NCBI RefSeq assembly: GCF_032854445.1 | Contig: NC_088295.1 | Location: 36,862,510 to 36,922,509, forward strand | Reading direction: 5' to 3' | Length of the DNA stretch: 60,000 nt | Source: Liolophura sinensis | Taxonomy: Eukaryota > Mollusca > Polyplacophora > Chitonida > Chitonidae | Part shown: positions 10,401 to 18,788 of the stretch, one piece after another | How positions within the stretch are numbered: position 1 is the first letter of the stretch | Layout: each line of letters starts with the position of its first letter | Notes under the pieces: model-generated | What the model was told of the DNA's origin: nothing | The model's input: only the letters and a program-made list of their open reading frames with translations | Database searches by the model: none | Made by a program: the position numbers and the translations under genes

Positions 10401-13050
10401 TGAACGTGATATCGGTTAATTCATAAAACTTTTTATGATACAGAAACCACAATATGGCTGATATGTTTCCCTAGCAGTTCAAAGCCTGATTCAGTCATTT
10501 AATTTAGAAACCCATCACGATAAATAAGATGAAGTGCCACACATTTGCTATATGAATATTTATGAAAAAAATCCATAAATCCCTTTGTATTTTAGTTATT
10601 TGAATATTTGTACATGTAATTATTTTGAAATCTCGGATATTTACCATGCCATGTTTTCTATATTTGCTGTTTATTTCTGTTTTAGTAAAAAAACCTATTT
10701 TACTTTACTTTTCTGCTGTAATATAAAATTTCATACTACGCAAGCAGCACATTTAGTGACAACAATTGGTGAGGGTTTTTGTATTGTCTACTTTTGCCTT
10801 GTTTGATTTTTGTTGATGATATTTAATGTTGCAGTTCTATGATGAATCTGATGCTAAAGCAGCTGTGACTGTGTTGGATGGGTTGAGGTTTAAAGGCAGT
10901 CAGCTCAATGTTGGGGTATGTTTTTCTGTAAACCACTGGGACATCGTGAGGCCACTTTAGAGTCATCGAGTGTGACAATATTTTGTTGTGATAAAAGACT
11001 TAATGTTAATCCATACAGATTTATTACATTCACAACTGGTGTTGTTTGATGTATTCATTATTTGTGGGAGGAGTTTTGATTTTGTTAATTTAAGCCTTTG
11101 TATGTGGCTGTAGTATACTTTATACTTAAATTTTGTTTGCTGCATAATTTTGTTTTTAACATCTGTGTCTCTTGTAAAAATTTTCTTTTAATTTAGCATG
11201 TATGTATGCTAAGTTACATGTATGTATGTATGAGTAATGCATGTGACTCCAAATTTAGCCCATGTTATATGTATGTATGTATGAGTAATGCTTGTGACTC
11301 CAAATTTAGCCCATGTCATATGTATGTATGTATGAGTAATGCTTGTGACTCCAAATTTAGCCCATGTCATATGTATGTATGTATGAGTAATGCATGTTAC
11401 TCCAAATTCAGACCATGTTATATGTATATATGTATGAGTAATGCATGTGACTCCAAATTTCGTCCATGACTTCACTTACTTACTTAGCCTGATTCTGAGA
11501 GTTCTATTGACCTTAGAAGGCTCTTTTAAGTTTGTAGAGATGACTGGATGCCATTGTACTGGAAAAAGAGAACTTTAATGCAAAACTGATATTTTATGAC
11601 TTTTATTTTCCACTAAAAAAATGCACTTATTAGGTAAATACTGTAAAGGAATCTTGTAGTAAAAATGAGCAATTCCCTAAGATGTGATCTTGCCCTTCAG
11701 ATGGGTCATCAGAAGTCAACCAGGCCAGAGAACCTGCAGAGGATAAGTAGATGAGGTGAGTTTTTGTCCCATACAGTTGCAATGGAGGCATCTTGATTTG
11801 AACCTGTTCGTCCGTCTGTCTTATTGTGGACACCTTTTCTTAAAAAAAAAAAAATGTATACACACATTCTCCTCATTTTGGATATGACCTGGTTAAATTT
11901 TGAACATTTTTTAATTTATTTTTAAAGATTTTGGAGTTTTAGTACTTAGTCGTTTTCTGTACTTTGCCAAAAAAGAGGGTATAAACACACTCAAGCCATG
12001 GCTGCTTTCTTAGCACTTTAGCGAGGAAGCAGTAATACTATTTCAGGAAATCCGGAATTTTTCCTAATTCCACTTCTTGGTGTCTTGCTTCATTTCAAAT
12101 TTTCATTTACTTAATGTGACTTGTATCAAATTGTACGTATTTTTTTGGTACAGATTTATACCTGTGAATCACCAGTCAAAGAGACTTTAAAGAAAAGAAA
12201 GGACAAGAGGACTTCAGACTCCAATCATCATATTCTCATTGATATTGATTTGCAAGCATCATATTTTTTGTTGGCATTTTGTGACTTCGTGTCTAAATTC
12301 CATTGTAAAGAAGAGATATGGTGTGGAATACGATCATACTATACATAATCGGTTTATTTTTAATTTTATTTGCTACCTACAAAATGTGCATATAATGCAG
12401 TACAACTGTTCATTGAAAATTCTGATTATGCCAAAGAATCACCATGCACTTTCATGTTATTACATCATTATATATCCAGGCAGTTCTGTATTAACGTTTT
12501 GCTTCACAATTTACAAATTTTGTCAGAAACTAGCTTTGTCCAATTCTAACATCTTGGGTTTAATACCAGAGAATGTGTGCCTTAAGTACAGACCATGGGT
12601 ATATACTTATTAAATGTCCTTTTAGAAGTACCACATTAAAACCCCAAGCATGAAGTACCACACTAAAACCAAAAGCATTCAAGCATTCTGCATTCTAGAT
12701 TGAAAGCCCATTTGATTTACTACCACTGTAAAAGGTTGAGTATAGAACTTCACAATAGGCATGGTGCTTCGTTTTTTTTCCTGAAACTTTTGTTCATGGT
12801 TGACATTATTCATCCCTACTGTGTGATGTACATGTTCCGAAAATCATTTACAGGCTTGTTTCTGTTCATGTTTGTACAAAGGTCTTTGTATGGTGATAAA
12901 ATCACTTCAAACTAAGCGTACTGGCTCTGTGCGTTTGTAATGATCAAAATCATAGTTAATGACAATTTTCTTTTACCACATAAGTACTAAAACCTGTGAA
13001 ATTATGCAACGCTGAATGCTGTTTTAATAAATACTGCATTTATTTATGAA
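276..13050 (+). CDS. Multi-RRM RNA-binding protein, U2AF65 RRM1-like repeats (5' partial; coding part 276-11754)
   Basis: Thirteen exons with matching GT/AG sites and intron phases join into 490 residues followed by TGA (11752-11754). RRMs lie at about residues 52-129, 267-349 and 394-473 of the visible protein. Each has an RNP2 strand (VFVGNV, VYFGNM, VHVGNV), a long first helix ending in RGLC or LGLC, and an RNP1 strand (RQYQFVVF, RAYQFVVF, RKYQFINF). The spacing and the extended helix recall RRM1 of U2AF65, which binds polypyrimidine tracts; the aromatic RNP1 positions are kept and the usual glycine is lost. Residues 140-217 are six methionine-rich 13-mers. The first visible exon is a linker of the kind that follows an RRM, so at least one more RRM probably lies to the left. 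No RS domain or UHM is visible. Family assignment is by pattern only; a splicing role is inference. Last exon(s) run to the poly(A) signal at 13026. Confidence 0.82.
1146..1260 (+). repeat. SINE family 1, 5'-truncated copy
   Basis: Matches the 3' part of the 39585-39829 copy: TTTCACCATAATCCTGGCCG, then the GTGAAATATTCTTGAGTACG tail and AAATAAATAAATAAAT. It lies in intron 1 of the RRM gene. Confidence 0.85.
1400..1492. repeat. Compound microsatellite (GT)n(TGTA)n(TA)n
   Basis: Runs of GTGTGT, then TGTA tetramers, then about 15 TA dinucleotides. Simple-sequence reading frames here are artefacts. Confidence 0.95.
2614..2640. repeat. Homopolymer C tract followed by A tract
   Basis: About 15 C then about 9 A, roughly 90 bp before the exon b acceptor. 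Likely length-variable. Confidence 0.85.
2732..2802 (+). CDS. RRM gene exon b: RRM1 beta-1 (RNP2)
   Basis: Acceptor GAATGTTTCAG, donor TGT|GTAAGT; phase 1 in, phase 0 out. It encodes the start of RRM1 including FDVFVGNVP. The joined codon with exon a is Asp. Confidence 0.8.
2945..3295 (+). repeat. SINE family 2 (tRNA-derived), diverged copy
   Basis: Aligns with 52075-52430: shared GCAAGGAA, AGGACTGGTTGG, GGCGGCATGGACTC, CACACACCTAAT, ATGACTGAAAA and GTTAAG. The head resembles a decayed tRNA promoter. It lies in the intron between RRM gene exons b and c. Confidence 0.75.
3568..3684 (+). CDS. RRM gene exon c: RRM1 helix 1 to RNP1
   Basis: 117 nt, 39 codons, phase 0 on both sides; acceptor TTTGCTTTCAG, donor GTAAGT. 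It starts EELEEFF, continues through the long helix (REFIMRGLC) and ends inside RNP1 (RQYQFVV), whose final Phe opens the next exon. Confidence 0.88.
4059..4139 (+). CDS. RRM gene exon d: RRM1 C-terminal half
   Basis: 81 nt, 27 codons, phase 0 to 0. It encodes the second RRM helix and last strand: FRSAAAAITAIAELNG, then a lysine-rich end KLKIK. Size and phase are identical to the corresponding exons of RRM2 and RRM3. Confidence 0.88.
4365..4546 (+). repeat. SINE family 1, diverged copy
   Basis: Contains CTGCGGATGGTCGTGGGTTT, CATAATGCTGGCTGCC and a decayed tail (AGAGTACGGCATTAAAC). It lies in the intron before RRM gene exon e. Confidence 0.75.
4892..5201 (+). CDS. RRM gene exon e: methionine-rich 13-residue repeats
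   Basis: Acceptor GACTGTTGTAG, donor CAAG|GTAAAG; phase 0 in, phase 1 out, 103 codons. After a short linker it carries six tandem 13-residue units (4922-5155) of pattern MMSNLANTxDMPA, then LPGVPFVQNLINQ. Invariant points are MMS, Asn at 7 and DM at 10-11. The units are likely helical or disordered; function is unknown. The opposite strand is also open over this stretch, but that is a by-product of the repeat. Confidence 0.82.
5872..6020 (+). CDS. RRM gene exon f: linker and RRM2 beta-1
   Basis: Acceptor TTTTTTGTTTAG, donor GAG|GTAGGA; phase 1 in, phase 0 out, 50 codons. A Pro/Ser/Gln-rich linker leads to YEVYFGNMP, the RNP2 strand of RRM2. Confidence 0.83.
6228..6488 (+). repeat. SINE family 1, near full-length, next to a splice acceptor
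   Basis: tRNA-like head (GGTTAGCATGCCAGC, B box GAGTTTAAGTCC), body with CTGCGGATGGTCGTGG and ATAATGCTGGCCGCCGTCGT, then the A/T-rich tail. It ends about 14 nt before exon g of the RRM gene. Confidence 0.88.
6502..6621 (+). CDS. RRM gene exon g: RRM2 helix 1 to RNP1
   Basis: 120 nt, 40 codons, phase 0 to 0; ends inside RNP1 (RAYQFVV) at the same codon as the RRM1 equivalent; donor GTG|GTGAGT. The acceptor TCTGTCTGTTCAAG sits about 14 nt after the tail of a complete SINE. Confidence 0.87.
7246..7326 (+). CDS. RRM gene exon h: RRM2 C-terminal half
   Basis: 81 nt, phase 0 to 0; FYNWRDAKAAIQELNG then VLKVK. Acceptor TTTACGTTCTAG, donor AAG|GTAGGA. Same size and phase as the RRM1 and RRM3 equivalents. 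Confidence 0.87.
7812..7977 (+). repeat. SINE family 1, 5'-truncated copy
   Basis: TCCTCCCAACATTATTAATG, GGTCGTATAAATGAAATATT, TGAGTACGGCATAAAACATC and an AAATAAATAC tail, in the intron before RRM gene exon i. Confidence 0.82.
8077..8173 (+). CDS. RRM gene exon i: basic, proline-rich linker
   Basis: 97 nt, phase 0 in, phase 1 out; acceptor GTGTGTATTTAG, donor AGAG|GTGGGT. It encodes a linker rich in Lys, Arg and Pro, including PVREPRDRKPAYTPPRFEKR, between RRM2 and RRM3. Confidence 0.78.
8557..8633 (+). CDS. RRM gene exon j: RRM3 beta-1
   Basis: 77 nt, phase 1 in, phase 0 out; acceptor TTTGCTTGCTAG, donor TCT|GTAAGT. It contains GFDVHVGNVP. A 30-bp minisatellite begins within a few bases of the donor. 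Confidence 0.84.
8638..9965. repeat. 30-bp minisatellite (about 44 units) in the intron after RRM gene exon j
   Basis: Unit approximately GAGGCTCTAACTAAACTTGT followed by ACACAAGACT. Variant units recur in blocks: a segment around 8861 reappears around 9513 (offset 652 bp), and a shortened variant with AACTGTGGCTCTAACTAGTA appears near 9150, 9314 and 9685, showing higher-order duplication. The 30-bp period keeps reading frames open on both strands without implying coding. Confidence 0.95.
10196..10312 (+). CDS. RRM gene exon k: RRM3 helix 1 to RNP1
   Basis: 117 nt, 39 codons, phase 0 to 0; acceptor TTTGTTGCTGTCAG, donor AAT|GTAAGT. AELKKFFMKQLLSLGLC is the extended helix and RKYQFIN the RNP1 strand, cut at the same codon as in RRM1 and RRM2. 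Confidence 0.87.
10835..10915 (+). CDS. RRM gene exon l: RRM3 C-terminal half
   Basis: 81 nt, phase 0 to 0; FYDESDAKAAVTVLDG, ending LNVG. Acceptor TTTAATGTTGCAG, donor GGG|GTATGT. Confidence 0.86.
11206..11475. repeat. 51-bp tandem repeat (about 5 units) in the last coding intron of the RRM gene
   Basis: TGAGTAATGC recurs at 11231, 11282, 11333, 11384 and 11435, exactly 51 bp apart. The unit contains TGTATGTATGTATGAGTAAT and GTGACTCCAAATTTAGCCCA. Three units are nearly identical, which suggests recent expansion. Confidence 0.93.
11701..11755 (+). CDS. RRM gene exon m: last coding exon with stop
   Basis: Acceptor CTTGCCCTTCAG. It encodes 17 residues (MGHQKSTRPENLQRISR) and TGA at 11752-11754. 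A good donor (GAG|GTGAGT) follows at once, so the rest of the 3'UTR may lie on another exon starting at 12154 (acceptor TTTTTTGGTACAG). An intron so close after the stop would not be expected to trigger decay. Unspliced continuation to 13050 is the alternative. Confidence 0.65.
12154..13050 (+). other. 3'UTR of the RRM gene with poly(A) signal at 13026-13031
   Basis: No conserved coding frame is seen. AATAAA at 13026-13031 is followed about 20 nt later by a GT-rich stretch (TGTCTGTGGTTTTGTTAATG), the usual arrangement of a cleavage site. The left limit depends on whether the 11755 donor is used. Confidence 0.6.
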
Positions 13051-14483
13051 TGTCTGTGGTTTTGTTAATGTGGGTGACGGTAGACCTTCACCTGTGAGGT
13101 TGTCTGCTCAAATTCAGCTATCTCATAGCTAAGTCAGAAGATCTCATATACTTGGGGAAGGGCATTTCTCCCAGTATGATGATGAACAGGAAGCAAATAA
13201 ATAAATAAACGGGAATATTGATTTTATTCTCTTGATCTTGGCTGTGCAATTTGCCTTGGATCATGCAGATATCATGTGTTCTCTGGACTGCTTCATTATT
13301 TCATCCTCAATGCCAGTCACATGTTGTGGAAACTGAGGCCGTGCCTAGATAGTACTGTACTATTGAAATTGTGCAGCACAGTGACTGGTGTGTGAATGAG
13401 TATATTTTTACAGCCTGAGTTGTAGCCTGTTCTCGATGTCTTCAACAGGTTAATGTTGACAGAACTTAATACGACAGAATTGTGTTTCGCTTATTATGAT
13501 GTGACCAGAGCCCACTAGAGGGTAAACACTAGTGTGAGAGGGCAGGTTGGCTGCTCCTTGCAGTCATGTGGTTTGTCTTAACTGGGTGTCACAAGTACAT
13601 GACCGTATGAGTGACGAACCTTAGCGAGGTGGATTCAAGAAAACATATGGGCCTTACATTACAAGCATGATACGACGGTATAGTGCTAAGAGTGACAAAA
13701 TTATGGCGTAGTGGATAGATTTCGGGACTATAGTATGATAAGACATACTGATGGCTTCTTGGCTAGGTGGCTTGGACACGAAGTTGTCGAACCAATGTCC
13801 ATATATAACGACTATAGTGCCTGTGAAACGGGGCCGTGCGCGATTCATCAAATAGATGTCACGATATACGTGTAAGTCCGACCATATAGACCAAAAATCA
13901 CTTGCAAAACGTCTTCACGAAAACCAAAACTGTCACGTGTATCTCTAATGGTTTTATTGCAACATAAAAAGTTAGAGTAGTTCAATTTTTTGAACTTTGA
14001 TGTTTACTTATTTAAAATATTCTGTACTGACGGAACCACCGGTGTGTTATGTTAAATCCACTGGTAAACTATATTATATACGTGTTGCCCTATATTTATT
14101 TTGATTGGGTTTTGTAATGCCACTAAGATTTTTTCACTTGAGATTTTTAGTCTTGGCATCAGATATATGTAGGCCTATTTAACTTTTTATCGGTTAATTA
14201 TACATTTGTCACCTGAACCGCTGACGACGAAATAGAGTCGCCCGATCATGAGATTTAAAGACTTTTAACACCTTTAAATGCAAAAACGAAACATGTATTG
14301 GTGGTTTCCTCCATCTGTCACCCAAGTTTCGTCCATCCGTCACTCTAGTTTCCTCCACCCATAAATCTAACCGCTCACGTATATAGATAGTACTGCATTT
14401 ATATGCATACAAGTGAAAAATCGTTGTCAGTGCAGCGTTTAACACCAGTCAAAGGAAATTAAAGGAAAGCATGTGTGTTTATT

Positions 14484-14690
14484 TATTTATGTATTTATTT
14501 GTTTATTTATTTATTTATTTGATTGATCTTTACGCCGTACTCAAGAGTAGGCCTACATGTATTTCGCTGATATACGACGGCGGCCAGCATTATATGGTGA
14601 GAGGAGACAAGTTCCTGAAAGACCTTTCCACATACGACCAGAGAGGAAACCAGCATGAGCCGGACTTTCTATTGGAATCGCATAGGATAA
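14484..14690 (-). repeat. SINE family 1, minus orientation
   Basis: Reads ATTTATTTGATTGATCTTTA, CGCCGTACTCAAGAGTA, ACGACGGCGGCCAGCATTAT, then CCAGAGAGGAAACCAGCATG: the reverse complement of the family tail and body. Confidence 0.85.
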
Positions 14691-15084
14691 AACTCAACCC
14701 TCCCCCTCCCCCCTGCTGGACGAGGTCTGCATGATGACCCATCTGAAGCAAAGATCCCATAGGAAACCCACGCTTGTGTTGTTTGGGTGTGTTTAGTACC
14801 AAACCAATTCACAAATTTTATGGTCATATACACACTTGACCATCCAGGGAAAGGACGCGTGGAGCATACTAAGGTTCGGGCGATGTGCATATTTTCCATT
14901 CGAGGCACTTTTAACTTTTCTACACATTTAAAGTGACCACGTCGATCCAGATTGTCACACCTGTTCGACCACCAGGATGAGCAATATATGGGCTGAAACT
15001 TCACATTGTGACATTCTGGTCTAACTTTTTTCGCTATGTATACTGTATACTATACTATTCTACACTACACAACCGGCACAGAAC

Positions 15085-15500
15085 TCCAACAGTTTTCCAC
15101 ATGCAGTTTAATTCTGTGTAGATACATAAATAGGGCCTACACAGATCACGATGTGTTGCGACTCGCATTTTGTCCAGTTTGGCGGTTGTCATGGTAACCA
15201 GATAGTCATTTTCCCTGTATATACCATATATAAAGATATGATTTCGTGTCCGGACGACAACGCCAACTGTTTTCCACACAGAGTTTTACTTTTTGCTGGA
15301 TGCATAGATATACAGATGACGATATGCCACGACTCACGTTTGTCCATTTCCGCAGTTGTCATGGTCACCAGACTGCCATTTCCCTATATATACTACTGGT
15401 ATATAAATAGAATTGAATTCGTGTCCGGGCTACAACTCCAACTGTTTTCCGCATAAAGTTTTCATTTTTGGTGGCGGTTGTCATGGTAACCATATAACTA
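15085..15500. repeat. Degenerate tandem repeat (3 units) with X-box-like motifs
   Basis: Shared landmarks recur: AACTCCAAC or AACGCCAACTGTTTTCC, ATGACGAT/GCCACGACTC, GTTGTCATGGTAACCA (15185-15198, 15355-15368 with one change, 15477-15490), and TTCCCT followed by TATATAC. The period is about 170 bp between the first two units; the third has lost about 50 bp. Confidence 0.75.
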
Positions 15501-15676
15501 TCATCAACAACCATGACGATTCCCCTCAGCGGTTGTGCTCACCACAATGCTGGTGGTATTCTTTCATACATTTCCAAAAATGTATTTGTTTGGGCGTATT
15601 TTGTGTTCACCTGAACTCTTGTTCGCATTTTATTTAAGAACATGTACCTAACATCTACTACACACGGCCATCCACG

Positions 15677-15713
15677 GGTGGCTGGTAGACCTTTCCACAT
15701 ACGGCCGGAGCTA
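15677..15713 (-). repeat. SINE family 1 fragment
   Basis: TGGTAGACCTTTCCACATAC followed by GGCCGGAGCTATA matches a short internal part of the family on the minus strand. Confidence 0.6.
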
Positions 15714-17230
15714 TAGGCCTACGCATGACGTGTAAGCCTATCTCATGACGATGATGGCATAAAGTGTTTATATCAAAGTAGGCTTGCTGTTATCTTTTTG
15801 TCGATAGTACAAGAGCGCTTAAATTTCATTTGTTGGCAAACACCATCTGCTGATCTATTTTCCTTCTTTCTGGTTGGCCTATAGGACATAAATGTGGGAT
15901 TTATTTGGACTAATGGCGATACCACAAGTCCTTCATCCATGAGGTCGCGTATTCGTATCCAGCTCTCGCATAAATCTGCAAATTCTTTTTTTTCTAAGGT
16001 TTTTTTTTATCATTTAAATCTGACCGATGTGAATAGTGGTATAGGCCTATCGGAGAAGCAGTCTTGAGCATGGCCAATTAAATGAATATAACAATAGTCC
16101 TATATAGGCAACACGCATGTAACAATTTGTATAAAAGCAGTGCAATTCTGCGCCAAGTATATAATTTCCTTCTCCGCGTAACTCGGTCACTGCATGTATG
16201 GCGAATCTTTAAGTTGACATGCACTGGTATGCATGGTAGGCCTTACAGTTCGTTTAACTCTCACACAAGCGTGTCTTGCCACTGATCATATAGCGAAGTT
16301 ATTCATCTTTGTGCAGATCTATAACATCTGATACAGGCCTATACAGTAGTTCCTAGCTTTGTTTTTTTTTTTTTTTTCAGAAACCCATCCGGTAATATAC
16401 ATGTTTAAAGTGGTTCCAAACTTTGTCAAATATACCTGAACACTAATCCATTAACGTATAATTACAACTACAGATTGCTTGCAACCCATAACGGAATATT
16501 CACATTTGCCAACAGAGAATTGTGTTAATTCCTTGTAAATGTATAAACATATATATCCTTGAAAGTGATTGATACGAAATGTAAACGGCACGGTATATAA
16601 TATTTAAACTGTAGGCCTAAAGATCACTGTACCAAAATCACGAAACAACACAGTCAGGTGCGTCAGGGCCTGACATGTTCACTCTACGTGTATTTGCGGA
16701 ATCATTTACATGTATCACGTGCTATATACCATATGTAGTATATACAATAAGCCGTGTTCAAACAGATTAATATATACATATACAGAAAACGTTCAGCATG
16801 CATGAATGAGATACCATCAGAAGCATGTATAATATATAATGCATCATATAGGCCCTTCATCCCGTAGGCCTGTATGTAGGCCCAGGCCTATATTTATCGT
16901 CTAACGAAGGGTGTGCAGCTAGCGGATGGGCAAGTCATTGATACTCTATAGTTAATGTACAGTAATTTCAATATACAACACATAATCAGATCATTTCTGT
17001 ATGTATTTTTCTTTATATATCAGTGTTTGAACTGATCTGTCCGTGCGTCCGTCCCATTATTTGACTGATGTACATCTATAAGTATTCTGAAAACAAAATA
17101 GTCTTTTAAATTTATATATCAGAAAGTGTTGTCTGAGTGATGCTATAGTAAGAATGTATTTTGTCATTGCAGCACGCTATTCTGTTAAATATAGCGCAAA
17201 GGTTTTATTATAATTTAACAGGAATATTAT

Positions 17231-17650
17231 ATTCTGCAGATGGTCGTGGGTTTCCACGGACTTTGTCCAGTTTTCTCCCATTTGATGATGGACGTCCGTA
17301 GTATTATAGAGGCCTATGTAAAATATTCTTTTATTTATTTATTTATTTGATTGGTGTTTTACGCCGTACTCAAGAATATTTCACTTATACGACGGCGGCC
17401 AGCATTATTGTGGGTGGAAACCGGGCAGAGCCCGGGGGAAAACCCACGACCATCCGCAGGTTTCTGCAAGACCTTCCCACGTACGGCCGGAGATGAAACC
17501 AGCATGAGTTGGACTTGAACTCACAGCGACCGCATTGGTGAGAGACTCCTGGGTAATTACGCTGCGCTATCGTGCTAACCAACCGAGGCACGGAGGCCCC
17601 CTGAAAATATTCTTAATTGACTATGGCGTAAAACACAAATCAAATCAGTA
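17231..17650 (+). repeat. SINE family 1, older copy split by a second SINE
   Basis: The left part (17231-17330) reads TGCAGATGGTCGTGGGTTTC through to AAAATATTCTT. The right part (17604-17650) resumes with AAAATATTCTT and ends GGCGTAAAACACAAATCAAAT. Together they make one 3' half of the element, interrupted by the 17331-17603 insertion. Confidence 0.85.
17331..17603 (-). repeat. SINE family 1, full-length, inserted into the older copy
   Basis: Complete minus-strand copy from tail (TTATTTATTTATTTATTTGA) through GACGGCGGCCAGCATTATTG and GGCAGAGCCCGGGGGAAAAC to the tRNA-like head with B box complement GGACTTGAACTCACAG. It is flanked by an 11-bp target-site duplication AAAATATTCTT (17320-17330 and 17604-17614). 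Confidence 0.93.
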
Positions 17651-18069
17651 AAAACATATGTATAAGGCATAATGAATGTATTAGACTGTCGGGATAATAT
17701 GCGGAATATGACACAGTAGTAACAGAATACATTCTGCCATCACTCATATGAAGGCAACGGACTTTCAGCTAAGATTAACAGTTTATTTTTGAGTGCATGT
17801 ATAGCTCTCCATATATAGAAATATACCTTTAATTGTGAAGGCCACGTGCATGTAAGTTACAGTACACGTTTATATCTTGAAAATTGCATGTTTGACAAAT
17901 CGATTTTTACCTAAAAACCTAAATAATGGAAGTTTTGTTAAGCATTCAGCATATACAATCTAGAATGTTAATAGAGAATAGAAACGCACAGCCTCTATGC
18001 GCCTTGGACAAATGCACACGTGTCGAAATGCCGCAATCGTCAAAGTGCATTTATACCTTTGGCATAACG

Positions 18070-18177
<108 letters not shown>

Positions 18178-18649
18178 TGGCCTATATCGGAAAATATGGG
18201 ACGTCTCGAGGATCAAATTTCAATCTGAAACACCCATCATATGCAATTTTCACATTTCATATAAGTTTATGCGTTCTTATTGTAGGCCTGTAGGCCCTAC
18301 GGTATCTTAACAGAACATAGACAATGCAGGTTTACTGGTATATGCCCACACGAAGAGTAGGTTACGTCTGTGCTACAACTAATAAATCATTCAGCTTTTT
18401 TTTTCTTTTTCCTCATCTTATCGAATTTTTGGGCTAAAATACCTTCAACTGCTAACAGGTGCTCGGTCGCTACAGTTCTTCAGTTAAGGTACAACATTTT
18501 ACAGCATTTGTGTTCTGGAGCGCATAAATACACATTATCCGTAGGAAAAAGTTGTTCTGCCCTTCCAAATAGGTCCTGCCAAATTTCAACATCTACAAAC
18601 AGTTTTCATGGAAGTTTACGGTATGTGTGACCCGGCCATTGTTGTGGCC

Positions 18650-18720
18650 CGAAGACCTCCTATGGTATCAGGCGCATGCGCGCTGACATCATTACCCACA
18701 GTCGGCGTAAACAAGGAGGA
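18650..18720 (+). promoter_or_regulatory. Candidate EEF2K promoter with NRF1-type site
   Basis: A locally CpG-richer stretch contains the palindrome GCGCATGCGC (18672-18681), the core of the NRF1 binding site typical of TATA-less housekeeping promoters. It lies 40 bp before an ATG and a GC-type splice donor. No TATA box is evident. Assignment to EEF2K is inferred from orientation and the absence of another downstream gene. Confidence 0.45.
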
Positions 18721-18788
18721 ATGGCGAAACGTGGAAGAGGTGGATTCATGTTCGGCATGGTTTCCAAGGCCTCTGTTCTCTTCATGAG
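18700..18788 (+). other. Candidate first exon of EEF2K (5'UTR with upstream ATG)
   Basis: AAGGAGGAATGGCGAAACG gives an ATG at 18721, open to a GC donor TGAG|GCAAGT at 18789. The GC-AG donor matches the strong form of that class. Spliced to the acceptor at 28101, the frame runs 15 more codons to TGA before the EEF2K ATG, making an upstream ORF of about 38 codons. The exon start is not determinable. It could instead belong to an unrelated transcript. Confidence 0.4.

Noticed and set aside
11206-11475. Cys-containing 17-residue repeat protein on either strand
   Set aside because: Comes from the 51-bp tandem repeat in an intron; both strands are open, there is no start context or splice support.
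18721-18788. Start of a ribosomal protein (MAKRGRGG resembles the RPL23 N-terminus)
   Set aside because: The resemblance ends after eight residues and no further RPL23 sequence follows.
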